A DNA stretch of 64,000 nucleotides, taken from an uncultured Muribaculaceae bacterium (GTDB lineage Bacteria; Bacteroidota; Bacteroidia; Bacteroidales; Muribaculaceae). A program made the position numbers and the translations under genes. The stretch spans positions 62,001-126,000 of the forward strand of contig CAJUCW010000002.1 in the NCBI GenBank assembly GCA_910585275.1, in the 5' to 3' direction. Below the pieces are notes generated by a model. It was not told where the DNA came from, made no database searches, and worked only from the letters and a program-made list of their open reading frames with translations. This document shows, piece after piece, positions 1 through 8,419 of this stretch; positions within the stretch are counted from its first letter, which is position 1, and each line of letters opens with the position of its first letter.

Positions 1-623
1 AAATTGCAGGCGATGTCTTCGGCAAGCTTGTCGTTGGTGAGCAGGAGCTTCACCTGGGGGGCCGAAGCTGCCTGGTAAACATAGTTGGGAGATTTCCAAC
101 CGAGCACGTGCTTCGCGCCTTCGGTGAGAATGGTCTTGAACCCCATGCTTGCCACGATGGCGGCAATATCGTCGTCGTAGATGAGTTCGGTATTGGCAAA
201 AACCTTCGGTTTCACGCCGAGCAGACGCTTGATTATGTCGTCGTGCTCCTTTACCTGGCGAATGAATTCTTCCGGGTCTTCAAGGGCGGCAAGTCCGTGG
301 GAGTATGTGCCGCTAAGGAATTCAACGCAGCCGGTGTCGGCGAGTTTTTTGAGGAGGTCGATAAATTCCGGCACATAATGCTGAAGCTGCTCTATAGCAG
401 TACCGGAAATCGATATGGCACATTTGAACTCCTTGTTGCTGTCGTTGATCATCTGGAGAAGGGTTTCCGCCATAGGAATATAGCTCGACATTGCAAGACG
501 GCTCACAATTTCATCGTTTGCGAAATCGTCATAATAATAGTGGTCGTTGCCTATGTCGAAGAATCTGTAGCGTTTCAGGCGGAAAGGCTGATGGATCTTA
601 AAATAGAAACAAACTGATTTCAT
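1..623 (-). CDS. GH57 alpha-amylase-like glycoside hydrolase, C-terminus cut by window edge
   Basis: The reverse strand reads from an ATG at 623 to the left edge, about 207 codons without a stop. The start MKSVCFYFKIHQPFRLKRY and the later stretch with NTELIYDDDIA are typical of the GH57 amylase that accompanies glycogen genes in Bacteroides. GH57 enzymes hydrolyse or transfer alpha-1,4-glucan chains; this group has no export signal and should act on cytoplasmic glycogen. It lies 37 nt downstream of the glycogen synthase stop and is the third gene of the leftward glycogen operon. The C-terminal half, with the rest of the catalytic domain, is outside the window, so active-site integrity cannot be judged. 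Confidence 0.85.
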   Translation of the reverse strand, partial: MKSVCFYFKIHQPFRLKRYRFFDIGNDHYYYDDFANDEIVSRLAMSSYIPMAETLLQMINDSNKEFKCAISISGTAIEQLQHYVPEFIDLLKKLADTGCVEFLSGTYSHGLAALEDPEEFIRQVKEHDDIIKRLLGVKPKVFANTELIYDDDIAAIVASMGFKTILTEGAKHVLGWKSPNYVYQAASAPQVKLLLTNDKLAEDIACN

Positions 624-660
624 GATCTTATATGATATTTTTTTATTCAGAAAATGGAGA

Positions 661-1926
661 TTACTTGCGTGATTCAATCACTTGGTTGTAGATGTCGATA
701 ACCTTCTTTCCGGCTTTTTCCCAAGTGATTCCGTGTATTTCTTCAATGCCACGGTCGCGAAGGGTGTCGTAAAGGGCTTTGTTGGTGATGATGGAATGCA
801 TGGCGTCGGCCATAGCGTCAACATCCCAATAGTCGGTCTTGATAACGTTAGTGAGAATCTCGGCGCATCCGCTCTGCTTCGAAATGATGGAGGGCACGCC
901 CATTTCCATTGCTTCGAGCGGAGAGATGCCGAACGGTTCGGACACCGACGGCATGACATAAACGTCGGAATCGCGGAACATCTGATACACCTCTTTCCCA
1001 CGCAAGAAACCGGTGAAGTGGAAACGGTCGGCTATGCCTCTTTTTGCGGCAAGGCGAATCATGGCTTGCTCCATGTCGCCGCCACCGGCCATGACAAAGC
1101 GCACGTTTTTGTTTTTATTGAGGACTTTGGCTGCAGCTTCCACGAAATATTCAGGACCTTTCTGCATTGTGATACGGCCGAGGAAGGTGATAACCTTGTC
1201 TTTTGTCTCGCTTCTTTTGAGGTTGAGAAGTTCCTCGTCGAGAGGGATTACGGCATTGTGTACGGTAGTTACCTTGGCGGGGTCGATGCCATATTTCTCG
1301 ATAACCGTTTTACGCGTGAGATCGGACACGGTGCAGATATGGTCGGCGTTGTTCATGCCGTCTTTTTCGATTGCGAAAACCGTGGGATTAGGCTTACCTC
1401 TCGAACGGTCGAATTCCGAGGCGTGAACGTGTATTACGAGCGGTTTGCCGGTTACGTTCTTTGCATGGATTCCGGCCGGATATGTGAGCCAGTCGTGTGC
1501 GTGTATTATGTCGCAGGGGACGGTGCGGGCTATCACGCCCGCCACGATTGAATAATTGTTGATTTCCTCAACGAGGTTGTCGGGATATCGGCCAGAAAAC
1601 TCTATGCATCCGAGATCATTGAGACGCATATAGTTGAAGTCGGCATAAATATGGTCGCGCAGGTCGTAATACGTCTGCGGATTCATCACTTTTCCTATGC
1701 GGGCATTGACGTAATCCCATGAAACGTCGCGCCATGCCACAGGTGTGTTGCACGCTCCGATGATGTTGGCGAAGCCACGCTCTTCGTCGCCCCAAGGCTT
1801 CGGAATCACAAATGTGATTTCCATGTTGCCGTTGGCGTGCATTCCTTTTGTCAGACCGTAGCTTGCAGTGCCGAGACCGCCGAGGATATGCGGAGGGAAC
1901 TCCCATCCGAACATTAAAGCCTTCAT
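661..1926 (-). CDS. Glycogen/starch synthase-like glycosyltransferase (GT-B fold)
   Basis: The 421-residue protein starts MKALMFGWEFPPHILGGLGTA, the glycine-rich N-terminal loop of glycogen synthase-like GT-B enzymes. It carries HAHDWLTYPAG in the acceptor domain and the nucleotide-sugar motif EPFGISPLEAMEMG (E-x7-E) in the C-terminal domain. The expected role is adding glucosyl units from a nucleotide sugar to alpha-1,4-glucan in the cytoplasm. Its start overlaps the stop of the debranching enzyme gene by the ATGA arrangement, so translation is probably coupled. Whether it uses ADP- or UDP-glucose cannot be told from the sequence. The family assignment GT4 versus GT5 is uncertain. Confidence 0.9.
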   Translation of the reverse strand: MKALMFGWEFPPHILGGLGTASYGLTKGMHANGNMEITFVIPKPWGDEERGFANIIGACNTPVAWRDVSWDYVNARIGKVMNPQTYYDLRDHIYADFNYMRLNDLGCIEFSGRYPDNLVEEINNYSIVAGVIARTVPCDIIHAHDWLTYPAGIHAKNVTGKPLVIHVHASEFDRSRGKPNPTVFAIEKDGMNNADHICTVSDLTRKTVIEKYGIDPAKVTTVHNAVIPLDEELLNLKRSETKDKVITFLGRITMQKGPEYFVEAAAKVLNKNKNVRFVMAGGGDMEQAMIRLAAKRGIADRFHFTGFLRGKEVYQMFRDSDVYVMPSVSEPFGISPLEAMEMGVPSIISKQSGCAEILTNVIKTDYWDVDAMADAMHSIITNKALYDTLRDRGIEEIHGITWEKAGKKVIDIYNQVIESRK

Positions 1927-3896
1927 TTCGATTCTTCGGTTTCTAAGGTTTGTAGTTTATTGAATTCTTTCACATTTTTGAGAGTGCGGAGCACTTCTCC
2001 CACGTTCTTGGCCGTGCTGACAGCGCCGCGTCCGGTGTAGGGAGGGTTGCCGTCATACATTTCCGAAAGCGATCCGATGCATCCTTCTGTCATTTCGTCT
2101 TCATAGCCGATCAGCATCCTTTCGATGAAGCCGACTCCGCTGAGGCCGAACACCTTGAAATAGGCATCGGCATAGAATCCGAACAGCCACGGACGGGCCG
2201 GACCCTGATGCACGGCATATTCGCGCTGTATGGGGTCTCCCACGTATGTGGGTCGGTATGCGTAGCTCTTAGGACTGAGCGAACGGAGTCCCTTGGGGGT
2301 GAGGAGTTCACGAGTGACCAGGTCGAGCACCTTCTTGCGCTGACGACGGTCGAGCGGAGAATATTCGAGACCTATAGCAATGGCCATGTTGGGACGCACT
2401 TCAAGGTCGGTGTAGGAACCGTTGACATAGTCATAGAGATATCCGAAGTCGTTGAGGAACGTGGCGATGTAGGAATCTTTGACTTTATCAGCAAGACCGT
2501 TGATTTCATCCAAGTAATCCTGCATTTCCGTGTCGCCTTCATAAAGGGAGGCTAAGAAACGGAGCGCGTTATACCAGAGAGCATTGAATTCAAGAATATA
2601 CCCGTTGCGCGGGATAAGCGGTTTGCCGTTGATGGATGCCGACATCCACGTCACCGGAGAATCCTGTCCGTTAGAAGAAAGAAGCCCGTTGGGATTGTTG
2701 TAGAGATTCGGGACTTTTCCCTCTTTGATTTTGTCAACAATCCATTTGACAGTTTCTCCGTATTTCTCGCGACATTCTCGCGTGGATGTGGCGCGTTTGT
2801 ATTGCTGAAGCGCCCATATAGTCCAGAGCGGGATGTCGGGGAGGTCGATTTCTCCAATGGTTTTGTCTTTTATTCCTTCATCGAGGAAACGGTGGAGAGC
2901 TTTGAGGAAAGAATCCATTATAAGTTCGTAATCTTCGCGATGGTCGATGCCAAGAGTGCAACCTGGGAGAGCCATCAATTCGTCGCGAGCACGCACGTTA
3001 TACCAGGGGTATCCGGCCATGATGTACATGCCCGAATTGTTTTTCAGATAGAACTGTTTCGCAGAATTCTTAAGGCAGTTGTAAAAGCTTGTGCGGCATG
3101 TGCGTGTGGTGAGTTCTGCCTCATAAGTCTTGACGAATTTTTCCGGGTCGGCCTCGGCTGTTGAAGCAGAGAATATTATAGATTCCCCTTTTTTAATGGG
3201 GAGCTCGAAATATCCCGGCACCCAAAGGTCTTCTTTGTAGGGAATTCCACGGTCGCGGTCCTTATAATATTCCACACCCTTGTACCAGTGTCCGTCGTTG
3301 ACCCATTCAGGCTTTTTCGAAAACTGCATGTAAAGGTTGGGATAACCATGGTATAGGCATGTCGATATTCCGTTTTTCACATTCTCCACGGCAGTGTTTA
3401 TAGCTCCGTTCTCCAGGCAAAGGTCGTTTGCATTTCTGAATGCGAGGAATGGTTTGAAGCGTAGTGTGGTGTCGGAATGCGCCTCGACGAGTGTGTATTT
3501 AATGAGAATCCTGTTCTCATGCGAAATAAACACCTTTTCTTTAGTGAGAATCACGCCACCGACGCGGTATGTAACGGTTGGAACCGACTCACAGTCGAAC
3601 TGACGGATATATTTATGTCCGTTAGGACTGAACACACCTTCTCCGTATTGGTGAAGACCGAGGTTGAATGGGGCGCCGTGCTGAATCACCGTCTCGTCGA
3701 GCGAAGACAGAAGCACATGGGCTTTGTCGTCCATCTCCGGGATAGGAATCACAAGCAGGCCGTGCTGCTTGCGGGTGTTGCATCCCACTATTGTGGTGCA
3801 ATGGTAAGCGCCCGATTTGTTTGTCCGGAGCATTTCCTTAGGCAGGCTTTGCTCCAGGTTGATCATCAGGTTCTTGTCAAATTTCAGATAACTCAT
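1923..3896 (-). CDS. Glycogen debranching enzyme (amylo-alpha-1,6-glucosidase, GH133 type)
   Basis: This 657-residue protein has the two-part bacterial GDE layout: an N-terminal beta-rich domain (roughly 20-240) and a C-terminal (alpha/alpha)6 glucosidase domain (roughly 280-640) with the motif GCTLGIDHREDYE and the late motif HQGPARPWLFGFYADA. It removes alpha-1,6 branches from glycogen. There is no signal peptide, so it is cytoplasmic. It is the first gene of the operon GH133-GT-GH57, transcribed from the consensus promoter at 4044-4075, with about 140 nt of leader. The same three-gene order is known from Bacteroides. Confidence 0.92.
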   Translation of the reverse strand: MSYLKFDKNLMINLEQSLPKEMLRTNKSGAYHCTTIVGCNTRKQHGLLVIPIPEMDDKAHVLLSSLDETVIQHGAPFNLGLHQYGEGVFSPNGHKYIRQFDCESVPTVTYRVGGVILTKEKVFISHENRILIKYTLVEAHSDTTLRFKPFLAFRNANDLCLENGAINTAVENVKNGISTCLYHGYPNLYMQFSKKPEWVNDGHWYKGVEYYKDRDRGIPYKEDLWVPGYFELPIKKGESIIFSASTAEADPEKFVKTYEAELTTRTCRTSFYNCLKNSAKQFYLKNNSGMYIMAGYPWYNVRARDELMALPGCTLGIDHREDYELIMDSFLKALHRFLDEGIKDKTIGEIDLPDIPLWTIWALQQYKRATSTRECREKYGETVKWIVDKIKEGKVPNLYNNPNGLLSSNGQDSPVTWMSASINGKPLIPRNGYILEFNALWYNALRFLASLYEGDTEMQDYLDEINGLADKVKDSYIATFLNDFGYLYDYVNGSYTDLEVRPNMAIAIGLEYSPLDRRQRKKVLDLVTRELLTPKGLRSLSPKSYAYRPTYVGDPIQREYAVHQGPARPWLFGFYADAYFKVFGLSGVGFIERMLIGYEDEMTEGCIGSLSEMYDGNPPYTGRGAVSTAKNVGEVLRTLKNVKEFNKLQTLETEESK

Positions 3897-4043
3897 AGGG
3901 AAAATATCTGTTATTGTTAGGTAAATTTTGAAACAAAGTCATGGAAGAGAGGGAACGGGTTCAATCTATGAGGGGCTAAACAGAATTACTGAATTTTGTT
4001 ATTGAGTTTTAGTCAACAGAGTCTCTCATTGGTAAATCCATTA

Positions 4044-4075
4044 CAAAGATAGGTCTTTGGTATTAAAAGTGCAAA
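4044..4075 (-). promoter_or_regulatory. Consensus Bacteroidetes promoter of the glycogen operon
   Basis: On the reverse strand TTTG (4072-4075) is followed by exactly 20 nt and TATCTTTG (4044-4051). This matches the TTTG-N19-21-TAnnTTTG promoter of the Bacteroidetes primary sigma factor. Transcription would start near 4038 and leave a leader of about 140 nt before the ATG at 3896. The remaining gap between 3897 and 4142 shows no ORF. Confidence 0.8.
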
Positions 4076-4132
4076 AAAAATATGATAAAAAAATGATAAA
4101 TAGCGAAATTTGCCGAAAAAATGTTGTTTAGC

Positions 4133-4177
4133 ATAAAAAATGAAGAAAAGCCCATGATGTATCAACGGGCTTTTCTT
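4133..4177 (-). terminator. Intrinsic terminator of the yihY-like gene
   Basis: Perfect 11-bp stem 4143-4153 / 4167-4177 with a 13-nt loop begins one base after the TGA stop at 4179-4181. It is followed on the reverse strand by a short T tract (4133-4139). Confidence 0.85.
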
Positions 4178-4178
4178 G

Positions 4179-5609
4179 TCAGTCGTCGCTTGAGACGGGG
4201 TCGATATCGGTTTCGTTGTTTCGTATAAACGATTTCGGAGATGTGTTGACTATTTTTTCCTTGTCCGAATCTTCCGGGAGTTCGATGTCCGAAATAAGTT
4301 TGTCGTCGAGTTGGGAGTAGCTTTCGTCGAGCCACCCGTCGATTCTGTCGAGTATGGAGCGGTAAATAATCGAGAACCTTGGGATGAAATCGGAATCGCC
4401 GACGGCATCAAGTTTGCGAAGGAGTAGCCCTACTGAAAGGTTGCCGGTCTCCGTGGCCGGCGCCACGCCGACACGGTCGTCGGAAAGTATTACATAGTTT
4501 ACGAGACCGGCTTTCTGGAGCTGCTCGCAAATATTGGAAACTACGCGGATGGGGATGTCGTAATAGAAACTCAGTTGCGACCGCGTGAGCGGGGTTTTGT
4601 TTTTTCGGAAACGCCCCACGATGGCCGCTGCAAGAACGATGGAAACTTTTCGTTCATAGTTTTCCGACATTTTTTTGAGGTCGCCGATAAAATTGAACCC
4701 GAGCACGTTCTGAAGCGAATATGTAAGCACGCAACCGAAGAGAAGGATTAGCCAGGAAAGCTGCAGCCAAATCAGCAAGAGGGGGAGGAAGGCAACCGAA
4801 CCGTAAATGGCGTTGTATTTTGACACGTAAATCTGTCCGTTGAGGAACAGCATCTGGAGAATCTGGAACATGACGGCGCAGATTGCTCCGGAAATGGCGG
4901 CATATTTGAAATTTACTTTTGTGTTTGGAATAAGGAAGAAAGACAGAGAGAAGGCCAGCCATGCCAGGATTACAGGGGAAGCTTCCAATGCGATGTTGAC
5001 GAATGGGGTGAGAAAAGCGAAATGTATGTTGTCTTGCACTGTGGCCGACATGAAAATTGACACACCCGAAGAGCATATCATCAAAATCGGCACCATAAGG
5101 CATATTGCGATATAGTCGGTCACTTTCTGATATATTGTCCGGTCGTGCTTTACGTCCCAGATTGTATTGAACGCAGATTCGATACATGAAAGGAGGGAAA
5201 TCAAAGTCCAAAGGAGGAAGACAATGCCGACACCCACGAAAAGACCCTGCGAAGCCTCTTTTAGATATGAGTCAACAAACTTAAGTGCGAACTGAATCAC
5301 TTGTTTCTGGGCCGGGAAATATTTGTAAAGCTGGTCTTCGAGCAGGTTCTGGAATCCGAACCCTCTTCCTATGGCGAAAAGGAGTGCGAACGCCGGGACA
5401 ATGGCAAGGACCGTGGAATAAGTCAACGACATCGAGCGCGACTGAAGGTCGCGGTCGAGAAACGACCGCACCGAAAGGTTGATTACCTTTATGGCGCGGA
5501 TTCCGGTTGTGTCGCGTGTTTCTTTCCACACTCCCGTCCACAGATAGTTGACGAGATTTTGGAATTTCGTGAAGAGTGCGGACAGGCGTGATTCTTTTGG
5601 GTTTGCCAT
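4179..5609 (-). CDS. YihY/BrkB family inner-membrane protein with C-terminal extension
   Basis: The 476-residue protein has the YihY/virulence-factor BrkB domain (about 35-310) with six hydrophobic segments and the typical stretches LTYSTVLAIVPA and NAIYGSVAFLPLLLIWLQLSW. A cytoplasmic C-terminal region (about 320-470) with LTRSQLSFYYDIPIRVVSNI looks like a winged helix. E. coli YihY is about 290 residues, so the extra C-terminal domain of roughly 150 residues is the Bacteroidetes form. The old name RNase BN is an error and should not be used for function. The exact role is unknown. It is a single gene with its own terminator. Confidence 0.88.
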   Translation of the reverse strand: MANPKESRLSALFTKFQNLVNYLWTGVWKETRDTTGIRAIKVINLSVRSFLDRDLQSRSMSLTYSTVLAIVPAFALLFAIGRGFGFQNLLEDQLYKYFPAQKQVIQFALKFVDSYLKEASQGLFVGVGIVFLLWTLISLLSCIESAFNTIWDVKHDRTIYQKVTDYIAICLMVPILMICSSGVSIFMSATVQDNIHFAFLTPFVNIALEASPVILAWLAFSLSFFLIPNTKVNFKYAAISGAICAVMFQILQMLFLNGQIYVSKYNAIYGSVAFLPLLLIWLQLSWLILLFGCVLTYSLQNVLGFNFIGDLKKMSENYERKVSIVLAAAIVGRFRKNKTPLTRSQLSFYYDIPIRVVSNICEQLQKAGLVNYVILSDDRVGVAPATETGNLSVGLLLRKLDAVGDSDFIPRFSIIYRSILDRIDGWLDESYSQLDDKLISDIELPEDSDKEKIVNTSPKSFIRNNETDIDPVSSDD

Positions 5610-5693
5610 GTGGAATTAACGGTTTGACGGTAATTTTCGGTTTTGGGGAGAGTGAACTATAATAGAAATGATGAAAACGGCCAGATTGTTCAA

Positions 5694-5728
5694 ATATAAA
5701 AACCGACAGGCGATGACACCTGTCGGTT
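5694..5728 (-). terminator. Terminator of rnpB
   Basis: A 10-bp perfect stem 5701-5710 / 5719-5728 with an 8-nt loop sits 6 bases beyond the 3' end of RNase P RNA. It is followed on the reverse strand by a T-rich tract. Confidence 0.85.
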
Positions 5729-5734
5729 GTGATT

Positions 5735-6086
5735 GGCAGAAGTGATATAAGCCGGGTTATGTGCCGCGCAATGCGGTGTCTGTCATTTATCTACGCCGCG
5801 CGGTTGCCCGCGGGCTGAAGCAGCCTACCCCCCGGCAATGGACGAGCAGCCCTTGACTGCCGGTATATTTGGCATTGCAACACATGGGATGTGCGGCCTC
5901 CGGTGTCGCCATCGGAGCCGGTGGGCTCTTACCCCACCTTTTCACCCTTGCCTTGCGAGAGGCGGTTGTTTTCTGTCACTTATCCCCGGCGTCGCCGCCG
6001 GCTTCCCGTTAGGAAACATGTCGCTCTGTGTTGCCCGGACTTTCCTCTTGGCGTGCAAACGCCAAGCGACAGACCTCACTTCTGCC
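5735..6086 (-). ncRNA. rnpB: RNase P RNA (class A)
   Basis: Read on the reverse strand, the region starts with GGCAGAAGTGA and ends with TCACTTCTGCC, which pair to form helix P1. Inside, GAGGAAAGTCCGGGC (about 6034-6050) is the universal CR-I core of bacterial RNase P RNA, and the 3' half holds a pseudoknot-type complement ending near the CR-V region. The length of about 352 nt fits type A. RNase P RNA cuts the 5' leader from pre-tRNA. The gene begins only 16 nt after the stop codon of the kinase-like gene, so its promoter must lie in or across that coding end, or it is processed from a longer transcript. Two open frames on the forward strand here (5838-6142) are chance. Confidence 0.95.
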
Positions 6087-6090
6087 TGTG

Positions 6091-6120
6091 TTACGCAACC
6101 GGCTACTGCCGATTGCGTAG
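6091..6120 (-). other. Hairpin across the kinase stop codon and rnpB leader
   Basis: The arms around 6092-6102 and 6109-6119 (core TACGCAA / TTGCGTA) form an imperfect hairpin covering the TAG stop at 6103-6105, just before the mature rnpB 5' end at 6086. It has no T tract. It could be a processing site between the two genes. Confidence 0.35.
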
Positions 6121-6762
6121 TTTCATTTTAGCCTTTGCATAAGAGATAATCAAATCGGCGGTGTCAGAATCCGTAATTACCGACGCATCGACCGAGAGAT
6201 GATAATTTGAAGCCTTGCCCCAGTTGCGACCTGTGAAATAATTGTAATAGCTTTCACGGTTGCGGTCGTGCTTGCGGGCGAGTTCCGTAGCTTCGTCGAG
6301 AGACACCGAATCTTTCCGTTCAACAATCATGCGTGCTCTGTGCTCTATGGGTGCGTGCAGGAATACGCTTACAGTCCCGGGATTGTCGCGGAGTACATAA
6401 TCGGCCGTGCGCCCCACAATCACACAATCGCCCATATACCCAATTCTGCGTATTACTTCGCTTTGGCGTTCATAGAGACGTTCCCCACTCATGGAGGTGG
6501 TGTGGAAATTGTCGGCTATGCCATACACCCCTTGAAGCATCGAGCGGAGTGGTGAAGGTTTTTTTTCGTCGGCGGCGGCAAATATTTCAGGGGCGTATCC
6601 CAGACACCCCGCCGCTTCAGAAAGAAGTTCTTTGTCATAATAGCCGATACCGAGCCTTTCTGCAATAAGCTTGCCTATGCGGCGACCTCCGCTGCCAAAC
6701 TGGCGGCCAATGACAATAACCATGTTTGTCGGTGCTGCTGAAAGTGAAAGGTCGTTATTCAT
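6103..6762 (-). CDS. Cytidylate kinase-like family protein
   Basis: The 219-residue protein starts close to a nucleotide-binding loop, VIVIGRQFGSGGRRIGK (residues about 15-31), followed by a YYDKELL stretch and VIVGRTADYVLRDNP, as in the cytidylate-kinase-like family common in Bacteroidetes. These relatives of CMP kinase probably bind a nucleoside or nucleotide, but the substrate is unproven; it is not the canonical cmk. A candidate -7 element TAAATTTG lies at 6773-6780, 10 nt before the ATG. rnpB follows directly. Confidence 0.82.
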   Translation of the reverse strand: MNNDLSLSAAPTNMVIVIGRQFGSGGRRIGKLIAERLGIGYYDKELLSEAAGCLGYAPEIFAAADEKKPSPLRSMLQGVYGIADNFHTTSMSGERLYERQSEVIRRIGYMGDCVIVGRTADYVLRDNPGTVSVFLHAPIEHRARMIVERKDSVSLDEATELARKHDRNRESYYNYFTGRNWGKASNYHLSVDASVITDSDTADLIISYAKAKMKLRNRQ

Positions 6763-6934
6763 AACTCTGATGCAAATTTATGCCAAGCCCTAAATAGGCG
6801 AGGCTTGATTATGAAAAAAACGCCGGAATTCATGATTTGGTTGGAAACGGGGCTTTTTTCACGCTGCAAAATTAATAAATCGGTCTCAGATAGAAAAATT
6901 CATCGCATTATTTTATTCATTTAAGGAATTTATT

Positions 6935-6942
6935 TATTTTTG
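6935..6942 (+). promoter_or_regulatory. Candidate -7 element for the 6961 gene
   Basis: TATTTTTG matches TAnnTTTG. A transcript starting about 6 nt downstream would have a leader of about 12 nt to the ATG at 6961. This argues against the upstream in-frame TTG at 6940 as the start. A clear -33 TTTG is missing. Confidence 0.5.
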
Positions 6943-6960
6943 CGACACGAAAACTTGAAC

Positions 6961-7359
6961 ATGATGAATCAGATATTGAAAAATCTTGAAAACGACCCCG
7001 ACGGAATGGCAACATACGAGTATATCGTCAATAATTTCGCGACGTGTGCCGATGTTATGCCAGACTTGATAGAAAACCTGAAGAAGGTGGATATTTCGGG
7101 GCAATTCCTTGCAAGCAGCGCCCGTTTTCTGGCAGCTGTTGACAGAGAGACGTTTTCCCCATGGCTTCCCTCTTTGATTGAAGGGGCTATTTCAAAAGAC
7201 CGGGAGCGGCGTTACATAGGCTCGCTTCTTGAGGCTATATGGGGCACGGATTATAAAGAACGAGTGGAAGAATTGAGGGAATCGGACGATAATTTCCGAA
7301 GGATATACAAGCGTATTTATCCTATGGATTCTTCCGACACTTGTCAACACACCATTTAG
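6961..7359 (+). CDS. Small hypothetical protein (Bacteroidales)
   Basis: A 132-residue acidic soluble protein beginning MMNQILKNLENDPDGMATYEY. It is mostly helical by composition and has no signal peptide, membrane segment or recognisable catalytic motif. The middle part (LASSARFLAAVDRETFSPWL, LLEAIWGTDYKER) has a helix-repeat look, but I do not recognise a family. The start is set by the -7 element at 6935-6942; an ATG three bases later is equally possible. It lies 24 nt before the cyclophilin gene and may be co-transcribed with it. Confidence 0.65.
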   Translation: MMNQILKNLENDPDGMATYEYIVNNFATCADVMPDLIENLKKVDISGQFLASSARFLAAVDRETFSPWLPSLIEGAISKDRERRYIGSLLEAIWGTDYKERVEELRESDDNFRRIYKRIYPMDSSDTCQHTI

Positions 7360-7383
7360 ACTCCGGAATATTCCATCCAAATT

Positions 7384-8223
7384 ATGAAAAAGTTAATCAC
7401 TGCTTTCGTGTCTCTTTCCATAGGGATTGCGGGAGCTACGGCACAGACAGACATGACAGATATCAATCCGGTTAATCCAGACGACGCCATCGTGGAACTT
7501 AAAACCTCCATGGGCGACATTACAGTAGAGCTTTATAACGACACACCTCTTCACCGCGACAATTTCTTGAAACTCGTGGGCGAAGGGTTTTACGACGGGG
7601 TGCTTTTCCATAGGGTGATAGACCAGTTTATGGTCCAGACCGGCGACCCTGACTCAAAAAACGCCGGAGAGGGGCAGCGTCTCGGCTCGGGCAACCCCGG
7701 ATATACGATAGCCGCCGAGATAGAATATCCGGTGCATTACCACAAATACGGTGCGCTCGCTGCCGCGCGGACAGGAGATGCCTATAATCCGGAACGTCGT
7801 TCGTCGGGCTCGCAGTTCTATATTGTGACGGGGAGGACTATGACCGAACGTCAGGTGGAGTCGATGGATCTCAAAAGGAAAAACCAGCAGATGGAGCAGG
7901 TGTTCCAGCAGCTTGCCATGCAGCATCGCGATTCGATACAGGCTATGCAGAAGGCTGGCAATCATGACGGCCTCGAATCGCTCAGACTCCAGCTCATAAA
8001 GGAGACTGAGGAGATAGTTAAGCCCGCTGACCTTCCTGACCGATTAAAGAAAGATTATGTGGAGAAAGGGGGCACCCCTCATCTCGACGGCCAGTACACC
8101 GTATTCGGCGAAGTCTTGAAAGGGATGGATGTGGTTGAAAAAATCCAGAAAGTGGCAACCGACGAGGCAGACCGTCCCAAGGAGGATATCCGAATTGTTT
8201 CTGCCAAAGTGATAAAGAAATAA
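7384..8223 (+). CDS. Exported cyclophilin-type peptidyl-prolyl cis-trans isomerase
   Basis: A signal peptide (about 1-20, MKKLITAFVSLSIGIAGATA) is followed by a cyclophilin domain with DNFLKLVGEGFYDGVLFHRVI, the catalytic-arginine stretch, and GSQFYIVTG. The domain is split by an insertion of about 60 charged residues (roughly 165-225, KRKNQQMEQVFQQLAMQHRDS), after which LDGQYTVFGEVLKGMDVVEKI closes the fold. The length of 279 residues exceeds a minimal cyclophilin (about 165) because of this helical insert, a common Bacteroidetes form. It should assist proline isomerisation during folding in the periplasm. Confidence 0.92.
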   Translation: MKKLITAFVSLSIGIAGATAQTDMTDINPVNPDDAIVELKTSMGDITVELYNDTPLHRDNFLKLVGEGFYDGVLFHRVIDQFMVQTGDPDSKNAGEGQRLGSGNPGYTIAAEIEYPVHYHKYGALAAARTGDAYNPERRSSGSQFYIVTGRTMTERQVESMDLKRKNQQMEQVFQQLAMQHRDSIQAMQKAGNHDGLESLRLQLIKETEEIVKPADLPDRLKKDYVEKGGTPHLDGQYTVFGEVLKGMDVVEKIQKVATDEADRPKEDIRIVSAKVIKK

Positions 8224-8303
8224 TCCACTGTTTGAGTCGGGAAGGGCTGTGATGGCCTTTCCCCGAGTGGAAATATTAAAGATAAACAGAAAAAAGCGGA
8301 AAA

Positions 8304-8335
8304 ATTGTTAATTTGAGATATATTTCTTAATTTTG
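8304..8335 (+). promoter_or_regulatory. Promoter of the DUF349 gene
   Basis: ATTG (8304-8307), 20 nt, then TAATTTTG (8328-8335) fits the Bacteroidetes promoter with one -33 mismatch. The predicted transcript start near 8341 places the ATG at 8420 about 80 nt downstream and excludes the in-frame TTG at 8333 as a start. Confidence 0.65.
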
Positions 8336-8419
8336 ACGCTTAAATTACGCAATCACGACGGGCAGAGGAAGCATCATTCGAGAAATGAGGTGGCCTCCGC
8401 CCCTAAAACTACTATCAGC

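Noticed and set aside
5838..6142. Two forward open frames of 83 and 97 codons
   Set aside because: They lie opposite the RNase P RNA and have no protein-like composition or promoter.
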